Source: Pseudomonadales bacterium
GTDB taxonomy: Bacteria; Pseudomonadota; Gammaproteobacteria; Pseudomonadales; Azotimanducaceae
Assembly: GCA_030749725.1 (NCBI GenBank)
Contig: JASMJM010000170.1
Coordinates: forward strand, 1 to 64,000
Length of the DNA: 64,000 nt
Direction of reading: 5' to 3'
Shown here: piece by piece, positions 1-8,149 of the stretch
How positions within the stretch are numbered: the stretch's first letter is position 1
Layout of the letters: every line of letters begins with the position of its first letter
Made by a program: the position numbers and the translations under genes
Notes under the pieces: model-generated
Told to the model about the DNA's origin: nothing
What the model saw: only the letters and a program-made list of their open reading frames with translations
Databases searched by the model: none

Positions 1-2
1 GC

Positions 3-71
3 TATCGATTAAAGGAAAAGCTAAGAGCCGGAATTATTAAGAAACCACCACAAGAGATCACTACTGACTAG
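3..71 (+). CDS. C-terminal end of an IstB-like ATPase (IS21 family), partial
   Basis: The window opens inside a reading frame that stays open to a TAG at 69-71. The 22 visible residues start YRLKEKLRAG, similar to the basic C-terminal tail of IstB helper ATPases of IS21-family elements. The match is short, so the call rests mainly on the next feature: two copies of an IS-end-type repeat follow immediately. The rest of the protein lies before the window. Alternative: another transposition helper. Confidence 0.4.
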   Translation, partial: YRLKEKLRAGIIKKPPQEITTD

Positions 72-77
72 ACACAG

Positions 78-140
78 GGGGGTCAATTTTGAACTGCCGG
101 AATCAAATCAAAGGGGGTCAGTTTTAAACTGCCGTTGACA
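78..140 (+). mobile_element. Right end of an IS21-like element with two terminal repeat units
   Basis: Two near-identical 22-bp units lie at 78-99 and 113-134. Both begin GGGGGTCA and end ACTGCCG, and differ at two positions. The outer edge reads TTGACA, so from outside the element begins TGTCAACGGCAG. Multiple internal copies of the terminal repeat and TG...CA-type tips are typical of IS21-family ends. The tip is placed at about 140. The left end is outside the window, so target duplication cannot be checked. Confidence 0.6.
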
Positions 141-161
141 CTCTTCCTAAGGAGTAGTTCA

Positions 162-1208
162 ATGTCTGATGCCCATCTCAAGGTAGCGCCTTATGAGTTG
201 ATGGAGCGCCTGCCCGAAACATTGTTGACGGGTTGCTACGATGTGCCGATGGTTGCGGGCAAGAATATCCTCTGGTGCTCGACTCTGCAGCTGGCGTGGG
301 ATCATCTGGGTGACTATATCGGCAGCGATCCCGATCTGGAGAAGTCGACTATCACTGCTGACAGTCTCAATATGCATTTGGTCAATGCAGATGAGATTGA
401 TGCGGGCAGCCACGTTGCCATGGCTGGTATTGGCAGGGAGAAGATTGTCGAGCGGATCCAGGCAGCGCTGATAGATAAGTTCGGGGAGGACGTTGACACA
501 TCGCTGCTACCGGATCCCGGTGCTGTCGGTCCAATCGATCTGTTAGCGTACGCGTTCCTGCTTAAGTCGATGGAATTTTCCACGCCCTTTTTTGACCTGG
601 ATGAGAGCATCTTTGTCAGCTCCGAAAGAACAGCTAGATCAGTTAAGACCTTCGGCTATGATCCGGGCAGAAATGATGGTGATGAGGCTGTGCTGCGACA
701 GATCACCATACACCACTATGTCAGCAGGGATGAATTCATCATCGAGTTGCAGACAGAGATTGAGCAGGATCATCTGATCTTCGCACGCATACCGCCGGCT
801 GCCACGCTTGAGGAGACGATCCGGTATGCATGCCAACTGTTGACCTTCGGCGGGGATGCGGTCATGCCTTTCGACACGGACTATCCACTGACAATTCCCC
901 GACTTGACTTTGATATCACCCGGGAATTCCATGAGTTCATTGGTATATATCTGCTCAATGAGAACTTCGAAGAGTTCGTTTTCCAGACCGTGGCACAGAA
1001 TATTCGCTTCCGTTTGAATCGGGAGGGTGCACTGCTAAAAAGTGAGGCGGCCACCTTTCTGGTGGGCAGCTCTGAAGTGGAAACCGAGCCGCCAAGTTTC
1101 AACCTGTGTGCACCCCATCTGGTGTTGATGTTACGGGACGGCGCGCAGAATCCCTACTTCGCTCTCTGGCAGGACAATGGTGAACTGTGTGTACCGGCAG
1201 ATAAATGA
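162..1208 (+). CDS. Divergent serpin-like protein (tentative)
   Basis: 348 residues, no signal peptide. ATG 162 is preceded by TAAGGAG (148-154) and is preferred over an upstream TTG at 135 that lies in the IS end. No domain is obvious, but several segments fall in serpin order: KNILWCSTLQLAWDHL near residue 36 (serpin N-terminal NxxxSPxS helix), EFIIELQTE in the middle (strand before the LP motif), IPRLDFDI near 255 (PKF strand), NREGALLKSEAATF at 286-299 (hinge NEEGTEAAAAT), and APHLVLMLRD at 317-326 (RPFLFxIRD). If correct, it is a cytoplasmic protease-inhibitor fold with a poor hinge (K and S where small residues are usual), so inhibition is doubtful. The IS end sits 22 bp upstream and may have replaced its promoter. 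Confidence 0.4.
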   Translation: MSDAHLKVAPYELMERLPETLLTGCYDVPMVAGKNILWCSTLQLAWDHLGDYIGSDPDLEKSTITADSLNMHLVNADEIDAGSHVAMAGIGREKIVERIQAALIDKFGEDVDTSLLPDPGAVGPIDLLAYAFLLKSMEFSTPFFDLDESIFVSSERTARSVKTFGYDPGRNDGDEAVLRQITIHHYVSRDEFIIELQTEIEQDHLIFARIPPAATLEETIRYACQLLTFGGDAVMPFDTDYPLTIPRLDFDITREFHEFIGIYLLNENFEEFVFQTVAQNIRFRLNREGALLKSEAATFLVGSSEVETEPPSFNLCAPHLVLMLRDGAQNPYFALWQDNGELCVPADK

Positions 1209-1259
1209 AAGGGCGTTCGAACTGCGTAAGACCGGTGCCATCGAGCCGAGAATCTGTCT

Positions 1260-2384
1260 GTGAATAGAATCTTCAAGTCAGTCGTCTTTACACTGTCCAT
1301 GATCCTTTCTGGCTGTACCGATGCTGCCCCTCCGGTAGTCTTGGGCAGGGTTCCTGACGGTGGAATACAGCCGCAGTTAATCAGTGATCGAGAGGGAGGC
1401 GTTCGCCTCCTCTACTACAAGCACCTCAATAGCGATTCGAAACAGGGCCACCTCTATTACCGCAAGTACGTAGCTGTAAGCCAACGGTGGCTGAAACCGA
1501 TCCAGGTCGCCACCACAGCATACCGCAATGCAGGTACCATCGGGCGCGCATCAATGGCATTGGATGATCGCGGTCGCCTGCATGTAAGCTGGTTCAGCAT
1601 CAATCCCGCATCTTACTACTACAGCCGATCGAACCTGCAAAAAAGCCGGTTTGAAGCGGAGCGCTCATTGTTGACTGTGGATTTGAGCGAAGTGGAAGCG
1701 GCCGCAGATGTGGCGGTGTATCGAGACAGGGTCACGCTTAGCTGGCACGCAGGGCCACTTGACAGCGAACCCGCTCGGACCGTTTTTACTATGACCTCTG
1801 TCGACGGCGGTGAAACATTCAGCCATGCAACGGAAACAGGCGATACAGAGTTGGGCGCCTGTGCCTGTTGCAGTCTCGCTGCTGACTTCAGCAGCGAGGG
1901 AACGTTAATAGTTGGCTATCGAAGTGCCGTGAATGGTGAAGGACGCCATATGCAATTACTGAGCGTAGGTGACGGTACGACCGATACCAAGCTGATCCAT
2001 CAGTGGCAACTCAATGCGTGCCCTGTGTCTACCAATTACTTGAGTCGAGACACGAACAAACGACATTGGATGGTTTTTGAAACACAGGGGAGTATCTACC
2101 AGGTTCTCTTGGCGGGGAAGGAGACGACTCCCACACTGGTCAGGGCTCCCCAGGAGAAGACACGACAGAAACATCCTGCCATGGCTTTTAACAGTGCTGG
2201 TGAGAGGGTCGTCGTGTGGGGTGAAGGGTTTGGCTTTTTCTCGGGCGGAGATTTAGCCCTGCAGCTGTTTAGTTCTGTCGGTGACCCCACTTCCTCAGTC
2301 GACACGAAGGGCCTTAACATACCGGACAATAGTTTTGCCTCTGTTACCGCACTTCAAGACGGATCATTTCTCGTCCTGTATTAG
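1260..2384 (+). CDS. Lipoprotein with sialidase-like (BNR/Asp-box) beta-propeller
   Basis: 374 residues from GTG 1260. The N terminus is a lipoprotein signal ending in LSGC, with Cys19 as the lipidated residue. The body alternates short beta-rich segments typical of sialidase-like propellers: LLYYKH, RLHVSWFS, VTLSWHAG and a clear Asp box, SVDGGETF. A CACC cluster near residue 200 is unusual and could form a disulfide pair or bind metal. The catalytic Arg triad and Tyr/Glu pair of true sialidases are not evident, so a sugar-binding or sulfated-glycan role is as likely as hydrolysis. It lies on the same strand as the upstream serpin-like gene, about 50 bp away. Confidence 0.55.
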   Translation: MNRIFKSVVFTLSMILSGCTDAAPPVVLGRVPDGGIQPQLISDREGGVRLLYYKHLNSDSKQGHLYYRKYVAVSQRWLKPIQVATTAYRNAGTIGRASMALDDRGRLHVSWFSINPASYYYSRSNLQKSRFEAERSLLTVDLSEVEAAADVAVYRDRVTLSWHAGPLDSEPARTVFTMTSVDGGETFSHATETGDTELGACACCSLAADFSSEGTLIVGYRSAVNGEGRHMQLLSVGDGTTDTKLIHQWQLNACPVSTNYLSRDTNKRHWMVFETQGSIYQVLLAGKETTPTLVRAPQEKTRQKHPAMAFNSAGERVVVWGEGFGFFSGGDLALQLFSSVGDPTSSVDTKGLNIPDNSFASVTALQDGSFLVLY

Positions 2385-2393
2385 TCCCGTCTA

Positions 2394-3158
2394 CTACCCA
2401 CCACTGACAGTGATACGCTGATTAGTGATATAACGACCATCTTCCGAGCAGAGATGCACGACTGAAGCGGCTATATCGTCCGGTGTGCAGACGAAACCGA
2501 AGGGAGCATCGGCATCACGCAGGCGCATATCGTCGTTACCTGTAAGCAGGGAAATCAGTTTGCGTCCCATGTCGGTATCGACCAATCCGGGAGCGACTAT
2601 GTTAACCCGCATGCCATTGGATCTCTCTTCCTGAGCCAGTGTATGGGCCAATGCCTCCATACCCGCCTTGCCGACACTATAGGTTCCCATGCGTGCCCCC
2701 ATGCTCTGGGCAGCAACCGATGAAATCATAATGACATCGCTGCGCTCTGCTTCTCGCATGTGTGGAACGAGGGCGCGACACATATGGATGGGTCCCCACA
2801 GGTTCGCGCCGAGCAGAAGTTGCCATTGGGCGATGGTGGATTCGCTGATGGTCGGTCGATTCACGGCTGACGAACCGATACCGGCATTGTTTACCAGTAT
2901 GTCGATTCCCGAAAAGTCGTCAATTGCCTTTTCGCACATCTGCTCGCAGGTGGCCTGATCGGAAACGTCTGCCTGGTAGATCTCAGCCTTGCGGCCGAGT
3001 TTCGCTACTTCCTCCGACACTTCTCGTGCAGCATCCTCATTGCTGGCGTAGTTAATGGCTACGTCCGCACCCTCCTGGGCACAGCGCAAGACGATCGCTC
3101 GTCCAATGCCCCGACTTCCCCCCGTCACTAACGCTGACCTGCCATCCAATTTACCCAA
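2394..3158 (-). CDS. SDR family NAD(P)-dependent oxidoreductase (FabG-like)
   Basis: 254 residues, the usual classical-SDR length. Motifs are complete: TGGSRGIG at 12-19 (cofactor loop), NNAG at 90-93, catalytic Ser146/147, Tyr160 and Lys164 in YxxxK, and a C-terminal tail ending TVSGG, like FabG-type enzymes. INYASN after beta-2 suggests NADP preference. The upstream-facing neighbour is a DUF1080 sugar hydrolase and the downstream neighbour the BNR lipoprotein, with which it converges (10 bp gap). Substrate unknown; it could reduce a keto-sugar or hydroxy acid made by neighbouring enzymes. Confidence 0.85.
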   Translation of the reverse strand: MGKLDGRSALVTGGSRGIGRAIVLRCAQEGADVAINYASNEDAAREVSEEVAKLGRKAEIYQADVSDQATCEQMCEKAIDDFSGIDILVNNAGIGSSAVNRPTISESTIAQWQLLLGANLWGPIHMCRALVPHMREAERSDVIMISSVAAQSMGARMGTYSVGKAGMEALAHTLAQEERSNGMRVNIVAPGLVDTDMGRKLISLLTGNDDMRLRDADAPFGFVCTPDDIAASVVHLCSEDGRYITNQRITVSGG

Positions 3159-3519
3159 AATAGAATCTCCTCATTGTATTCTTGTCGGTGTTCCGGTATT
3201 GCCAGGCCCATACCTTAATCCATAATGCCTGGATGGCTCAAGACAACTATGTTCTCCACACAAGTGCCGATGGACGACTTGACGGGTATAAGTCGCGACA
3301 CTACCATCATGCCAGACAGCAGGAAGCGATGCTGCGCGAAGGGCGAAAGTTGATCAAGCAGAAGGCTAACGGAAAGGTCATCCGCAATCAGGGAATCCCA
3401 TGCTGACAAGTATGAATTATGCAGGTCTTACGTCTCACTTTGTTTCGACGCGAACGACACGGCGCGGAACCATAACTCATCCCTGGAAGCTCTCTTCGCC
3501 CCACAAAATAGTTGTTATC
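3159..3519. other. Intergenic region between divergent SDR and DUF1080 genes
   Basis: This stretch should hold two divergent promoters. Open frames crossing it (for example from a TTG at 3182) show no ribosome site or recognisable product. I see no strong hairpin or operator. Confidence 0.4.
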
Positions 3520-4302
3520 TTGAAGAAGATGCTACTCCTACTGACCTTGGTTGGCGCCTCTGTACATACGTTAGGTCAGGAAGGCAACGAGTCCGATGAG
3601 TGGATCAGCCTGTTCAACGGCCATGACCTGTCAAATTGGGTGGTTAAGTTTACCGGCCATGACCTTGGCAACAATTACCTGAATACCTTCAGGGTCGAAG
3701 ACGGTATCCTAAAGGTGTCCTATGATAATTGGTCCGAATTCAAGGGTGAGTTCGGCCACCTTTTCTATAATGCGGTTTTCTCCCACTACCTGCTCAGGGT
3801 GGAATACCGTTTCACCGGAGATCAGGCATCCAATGGCGCCGGCTGGGCCTATCGCAACAATGGCATTATGCTGCACAGTCAGGTGCCTGCGACCATGACT
3901 CGAGACCAGGAGTTTCCCGCATCGATTGAAGTGCAGATACTGGGTGGTAACGGTCGCCGCCAGCGTCCTACAGCAAATGTGTGCTCGCCGGGGACCCACT
4001 TCGTGATGGATGGCAAACTGATTACACGGCACTGTACCAATTCAGGCTCCGAGACGTTTCACGGCGATCAATGGGTGAGCCTGGAAATTGAAGTGCGAGG
4101 GAACAGCTTAATCAAGCACAGGGTCAATGGGGTAGAGGTCTTCACCTATACCAATCCCCAGTTGGATGAAAACGACGACGATGCCCGCAGACTGGTCGAT
4201 CAGGGTCAGTCTGTCGCCTTGAGCAAAGGCTATATCGCAATTCAGGCGGAAAGCCACCCCACCGAGTTTAGAAAAATCGAGATACTGCCGCTGTCGAAAT
4301 GA
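3520..4302 (+). CDS. DUF1080 protein (3-keto-disaccharide hydrolase family), secreted
   Basis: The frame is open from 3400, but the signal peptide starts at TTG 3520: (M)KKMLLLLTLVGASVHTLGQ. The mature part opens WISLFNGHDLSNWV, the DUF1080 signature (SLFNGKDLxGW), and the jelly-roll continues to IEILPL at the end (260 residues from 3520). Members of this family cleave 3-keto-glycosides or bind glycans in the periplasm. The gene converges with the GMC dehydrogenase gene (6 bp between stops), which fits a shared 3-keto-glycoside route. Uncertain points: the start codon has no clear Shine-Dalgarno site, and ATG 3529 is an alternative. Confidence 0.8.
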   Translation: MKKMLLLLTLVGASVHTLGQEGNESDEWISLFNGHDLSNWVVKFTGHDLGNNYLNTFRVEDGILKVSYDNWSEFKGEFGHLFYNAVFSHYLLRVEYRFTGDQASNGAGWAYRNNGIMLHSQVPATMTRDQEFPASIEVQILGGNGRRQRPTANVCSPGTHFVMDGKLITRHCTNSGSETFHGDQWVSLEIEVRGNSLIKHRVNGVEVFTYTNPQLDENDDDARRLVDQGQSVALSKGYIAIQAESHPTEFRKIEILPLSK

Positions 4303-4308
4303 CCAGCG

Positions 4309-6006
4309 CTACGCTCTGCCTGCTTCCACAAGGTCGGCAGCGTAATGAGCGGCTCGCGCGCTGAACGCCATGTAACTCAGGGACGGATTCTGACAAGCGG
4401 ACGACGCCATAAATGAACCGTCGGTTATGAATAGATTCGGAACGTCATGAGCCTGGCACCAGCCGTTTAGCACCGAGGTGGCAGGATCTCGACCCATTCT
4501 GGCACTGCCCATTTCATGAATTCGATTGCCCGGTTTGGTGAGAAATACCGGACCTGCAGCTATATTTGTACAGCCCGCTGCTTCAAGCATGGCAATGGCA
4601 TCTTTGCGCGCCTCCTGCAGCATGGTGCGTTCGTTCTCTCCCATGCTGCAGTTGAAGACTGCCAGGGGATTACCCCATCTATCACGTCGTGACGGGTGCA
4701 GGGTCACGCGATTGTCAGGATTGGGAAGCTGCTCGCCAAATGCGCCAATGCCAATCCGCCAGGGGCCGGGGCGTCTATGGGACTCCTTGAATGCACGCCC
4801 GATACCGGGAATCCGGCCACCGGCGTTACCCGTTGGCGCGGACCAACCCTGAAAACCGAAGCCGCGCTTGTAGGGTTTGTCCTGCCGAGCGATGTTGGCG
4901 TAGCGTGGGATATAGATGCCACCCGGTCTGCGCCCGAAAACGGTCTTGTTGTCAAAGCCGCCGATCAGACCGCTGGCATTGGCACCGCTCACATGATCCA
5001 TGAGATTCCTGCCCACCTGGCCGGAACGGTTGGCAAGACCGTCGGGGAACGCATCGGATCTCGACTGCAGCAGAATCAACGCCGAAGCAATGGTCGATGC
5101 ATTGAGAAAAACAAGCCGAGCCGTGTAAAGTCTTTGCTCGTTGGTTTCGGCATCCACCACCCGTACGCCGCTCACTCGACCCGTCTGCGCGTTGTAGTCA
5201 ACGGATTTGACGATGGCATTGTGAACGATGGTGCAGTTGCCACTGCGCGCCGCCGCCGGCAGCGTTGCATTAAGTGATGAAAAGTAGGCTTTGAACACAC
5301 AGCCGTGATTACAGAGATCCCGCGCCTGACAATTGCTGCGACCCAGTGCGCGCTGTTCCTCCGTCACCTGAGTAATATGTCCCACTCGGGCGGGAATGAC
5401 GTTACGACCCGGAAACGCGGCTTCGACTCTGGCTTTAAATTCTTTCTCCGCACAGGTCAGTTCGAAGGCCGGCTGGAAAATGCTGTCGGGTAGCTGCGGC
5501 AGACCTTCTGCGCTGCCTGAGATACCGGCAAAGCGCTCAACATGTTCATACCAGGGAGCGATGTCCTGGTAGCGGATCGGCCAATCGACGCCGATGCCTT
5601 CCAGCCTGTTGGCTGTAAAATCCTGGGGTCCAAGACGATACGTCTGGCGACTCCACATGATCGAGCGCCCGCCGGTATGGTAGCCGCGCAACCAGTCATA
5701 GCTGGTGCCCGTGGTCTCTTCATAGGGGTGTTCGTCGTCCTTTACCCAGAACTGCTTCGTGGTTGCCTTGATGGCATAGGCAACGCCGCCGTACTGTTTT
5801 GGATAATGCTTGGCTATTTCATCCTGCGGGATGCGGTCCAGATTGGGGCGCTGCCACGGCGCCATCTGGTCTGTGTAGTCTTTCTCCGGTTCGATTTTCC
5901 TGCCACGTTCCAGCACCAGAACTTTCAAACCGCGTTCACTGAGTTCCTTGGCACTCCAGCCACCGCTCATTCCGGAACCGACCACGATCGCATCAAAATC
6001 CGTCAC
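4309..6006 (-). CDS. GMC family oxidoreductase (sugar 3-dehydrogenase-like large subunit)
   Basis: 565 residues. An FAD-binding GSGMSGG loop lies at 10-16 and ends in LVLERGR. The C-terminal GMC_oxred_C domain has HEMGSARMG with His497 and NPSLSYMA with Asn540, the catalytic His/Asn pair of this branch. It lacks its own signal peptide. Members of this branch pair with a Tat-exported gluconate-2-dehydrogenase-subunit-3-like protein and a cytochrome, and some oxidise glycosides at C3. The partner subunit lies directly upstream (103 bp). No cytochrome c gene is adjacent. Third gene of the minus-strand operon. Confidence 0.88.
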   Translation of the reverse strand: MTDFDAIVVGSGMSGGWSAKELSERGLKVLVLERGRKIEPEKDYTDQMAPWQRPNLDRIPQDEIAKHYPKQYGGVAYAIKATTKQFWVKDDEHPYEETTGTSYDWLRGYHTGGRSIMWSRQTYRLGPQDFTANRLEGIGVDWPIRYQDIAPWYEHVERFAGISGSAEGLPQLPDSIFQPAFELTCAEKEFKARVEAAFPGRNVIPARVGHITQVTEEQRALGRSNCQARDLCNHGCVFKAYFSSLNATLPAAARSGNCTIVHNAIVKSVDYNAQTGRVSGVRVVDAETNEQRLYTARLVFLNASTIASALILLQSRSDAFPDGLANRSGQVGRNLMDHVSGANASGLIGGFDNKTVFGRRPGGIYIPRYANIARQDKPYKRGFGFQGWSAPTGNAGGRIPGIGRAFKESHRRPGPWRIGIGAFGEQLPNPDNRVTLHPSRRDRWGNPLAVFNCSMGENERTMLQEARKDAIAMLEAAGCTNIAAGPVFLTKPGNRIHEMGSARMGRDPATSVLNGWCQAHDVPNLFITDGSFMASSACQNPSLSYMAFSARAAHYAADLVEAGRA

Positions 6007-6109
6007 TGTTTATCTCCGCTGTAATGTGCGGGCCGCGCAGGTCGGGCCGCGTAGGGTGGCACGCATAGTGGCACGCACATTGTGGCACGCATGAAGTGAC
6101 GCATAGATC

Positions 6110-6631
6110 CTAGCGTTCCACACAGGGGTCCCATCGACCCGGGTTAGCCACCCACTTCCGCTCAAGCAGGGCACCTTCCTTGCTGGCAAAATAGGCCTGA
6201 GTGATAAGCCCCTTGAGATTTCGGTATCCGACGTGTGGTGAACCACTCTCAAACGCACGTCCGTCAAATTCACGTAAAGTCCTCTCCGCATCCGTTGAAT
6301 TGGCAGTGACGAAATCAGGGCCCAGCGCCTCTTCAATGTCGGTTAGGACGGTGTGCATGAATTGCCTGGTGGCTGCATTTGCCCACTCGACCATGAATCC
6401 ATCCAGAAAGCCCGGTACATCCGCATCGATCGCTCCCGGCGTTTCGGTTCTGGGAATGAGCAGATCGCTGATTCTGGAAACCAATGCCATTTCACGTTGG
6501 CTGAACAGTCGGCCGCGGGCCGCACTGGAATTCGTAGGCGTGACCTTTGCCATGCCACCGCAGGCAGCTAGCATAGAAGCCCCACCAACAGAAACAATCA
6601 GGCCCTGTAATATCTCTCGGCGTGTTTGCAT
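6110..6631 (-). CDS. Gluconate 2-dehydrogenase subunit 3-like protein, Tat-exported
   Basis: 173 residues. The N terminus MQTRREILQGL is a Tat-like twin-Arg motif, followed by a hydrophobic stretch and a possible lipobox ending AAC at Cys24. The body matches the small helical partner of GMC dehydrogenases: FSQREMALVSRISDLLIPRTETPGA is the family core. It is expected to escort the FAD subunit through the Tat system, since that subunit has no signal of its own. It sits between the TIM-barrel protein (33 bp upstream) and the GMC gene. Confidence 0.85.
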   Translation of the reverse strand: MQTRREILQGLIVSVGGASMLAACGGMAKVTPTNSSAARGRLFSQREMALVSRISDLLIPRTETPGAIDADVPGFLDGFMVEWANAATRQFMHTVLTDIEEALGPDFVTANSTDAERTLREFDGRAFESGSPHVGYRNLKGLITQAYFASKEGALLERKWVANPGRWDPCVER

Positions 6632-6664
6632 AGGTTCGCTGCCCTCGATGGTCTGATTGGCTGG

Positions 6665-7555
6665 CTAAAACACCAGGTTGCGCAGGGCCTTAATGCTGGC
6701 TGCAACCGACGTCAGCCCGCCGCCGGCACGACCGCCGCCGGTACGCCGGCCGCCGGAGCGCCGGCCGCCAGGATTGTCATGTTCTACAAAATAGTGCTTA
6801 AACCCAGCCGTATTCCGGTAGCTGAACAGTTCAGCAAAATCGATGCTGCCACTTCCCACATCGACCATCCTACGGCTGGAATCCATGTCCTTAACATGCA
6901 GCATGGCAAAGCGTCCCGGGTGTTTCTTGAAGTAAGGAATGGGGTCTACACCGGCATACATAATCCAGAACAGATCCATCTCCATGGCTACCAGCTCTGG
7001 GTCCGTTTCCGCCAACAGGATATCGTAGGGGATCTGGCTGTCGGTGGCTGCAAATTCAAAGTTGTGATTGTGATAGCCCATCTGCAAGCCGGCACTCTTG
7101 CACGCTTCCCCGGCACGATTTAACAATTCCGCGTTTCGATGGTAGTGGTCGAGGGTGCGCTCATTGGGTGGAATGAATGGCACGACCATGTATTTCTGGC
7201 CGATGATGAGCGCTGTCTCGATTTCGGTCTCGAGATTATCCCGGATCATCGGCAACGGAATGTGGGTGGCGGGGGATGTCATGCCGAGCTGATCCAGAAT
7301 CTGCCGGACTTCCTTCGAGGATTTGTCGAAATAGCCCGCGAATTCCATTTCGCTGTAGCCAAGCGCCGCGACCTTAGCCAGCGTACCGGTAAAGTCCTGT
7401 GCCATTTCACGGCGCAACGTATAGAGCTGAAGACCAATGTTTTTAAGGCGACGCGATGGTGCCGCGTGCAAACCCCAGGGAACTGCTGCCATGGACAAAG
7501 CCGCAGCGGCTTTGAGGAGGGTACGCCTGCTTTGCAGGATGTCGTTCATATGCAT
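6665..7555 (-). CDS. Sugar phosphate isomerase/epimerase-like TIM barrel, Tat signal, repeat insertion
   Basis: 296 residues with a Tat signal SRRTLLKAAAALSMAA and ATG 7555 preceded by GAGGGA. The xylose-isomerase-like barrel starts at IGLQLYTLRREM and includes YHNHNFEF and MEMDLFW with metal-ligand His and Glu, and MLHVKDMD. Such proteins isomerise or eliminate 3-keto-sugars in GMC/DUF1080 clusters. Odd: just before the last helix there is a Gly/Arg-rich insert of four 5-residue units (GGRRS, GGRRT, GGGRA, GGGLT) encoded by a 15-bp tandem repeat. It follows VEHDNPG, close to the end of the barrel, so activity may survive. Confidence 0.85.
   Translation of the reverse strand: MHMNDILQSRRTLLKAAAALSMAAVPWGLHAAPSRRLKNIGLQLYTLRREMAQDFTGTLAKVAALGYSEMEFAGYFDKSSKEVRQILDQLGMTSPATHIPLPMIRDNLETEIETALIIGQKYMVVPFIPPNERTLDHYHRNAELLNRAGEACKSAGLQMGYHNHNFEFAATDSQIPYDILLAETDPELVAMEMDLFWIMYAGVDPIPYFKKHPGRFAMLHVKDMDSSRRMVDVGSGSIDFAELFSYRNTAGFKHYFVEHDNPGGRRSGGRRTGGGRAGGGLTSVAASIKALRNLVF
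6710..6769. repeat. 15-bp tandem repeat, four units, in frame
   Basis: Units at 6710-6724, 6725-6739, 6740-6754 and 6755-6769. On the coding (minus) strand each starts GGCGG; the two units at 6740-6769 begin GGCGGCCGGCG and are nearly identical. The period is a multiple of three, so copy-number change keeps the frame. GC content is far above the flanks. Confidence 0.85.
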
Positions 7556-7915
7556 GGTGAACTCCCTCGCGCCTGTGGAGTCAAGGCAGGGTCACAATGT
7601 TTCAGGCATCTGAGCACGGTTAGTTCCGAGGACTTGTATGCTACCGGGTAATAGTGGTCCTTCGCATTCTCTTTGGTACTGAGTGGCGAATCAAGTAGCT
7701 GCTGCTTCATCGTAGGGGCCAGTCTGGCGGTAGGCACAAAGGAGCAGACCCTGATGCTGGTATGGTCGCTGACCGGCTTTTTTGCCGGATTTATCTACCC
7801 GGCCTGGTGCGCTATCTATCCAGATAATGAAGAGATCAATCTTCGCTGATCCATTGCTGGACGTTTTAGCGTTATAACGTTATGATGTTGTCCATTCAAG
7901 GACGGAGGGCAAATC
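7556..7915. other. Intergenic stretch with a possible membrane-protein remnant
   Basis: A plus-strand open stretch from about 7655 to a TGA at 7847-7849 encodes hydrophobic sequence with two possible membrane segments (FIVGASLAVG and TGFFAGFIYPAW) and no convincing start. It reads like the tail of a transporter, but I cannot name the family. The toxin-antitoxin promoter lies at its right end. Nothing else is evident. Confidence 0.3.
7870..7879. promoter_or_regulatory. Palindromic operator candidate for the RHH/RelE system
   Basis: CGTTATAACG is a perfect 10-bp palindrome, 37 bp before the antitoxin start. RHH antitoxins usually bind short palindromes over their own promoter. The TTATAA core may overlap the -10 box. 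Confidence 0.5.
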
Positions 7916-8149
7916 GTGAGCAATCTATCCAAAAGGTCCACCGTCTATTTCGATCCTTCAATCCACCATGCATTGAAACTCAGGGCCGCATCCAGCCAAT
8001 CGTCTCTCTCTGAGCTGGTGGACGAAGCTGTACGACTCCTCATGCGTGAGGATCAAGATGATCTCAGTGCCTTCGCAGATAGAGTCAATGAACCAGAGAT
8101 GAGTTATGAGGCCCTACTCAACGATCTGAAGAAGCTTGGCAAAATATGA
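7916..8149 (+). CDS. Ribbon-helix-helix (CopG-like) antitoxin
   Basis: 77 residues from GTG 7916, with GGAGGG at 7904-7909. The N terminus RSTVYFDPSIHHALKLRAA is the RHH strand-helix, followed by SSLSELVDEAVRLLM, the second helix. The acidic C-terminal part (EPEMSYEALLNDLKKLG) is the toxin-neutralising region. It overlaps the toxin start by 14 bp, so the two are translationally coupled. Role: autorepressor and antidote. Confidence 0.88.
   Translation: MSNLSKRSTVYFDPSIHHALKLRAASSQSSLSELVDEAVRLLMREDQDDLSAFADRVNEPEMSYEALLNDLKKLGKI

Noticed and set aside
3182-3406. TTG-started 74-residue frame
   Set aside because: No ribosome site, no family, and it lies in a promoter region between divergent genes.
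4526-5277. Long plus-strand frames inside the GMC gene
   Set aside because: Antisense shadows of a strongly supported coding region.
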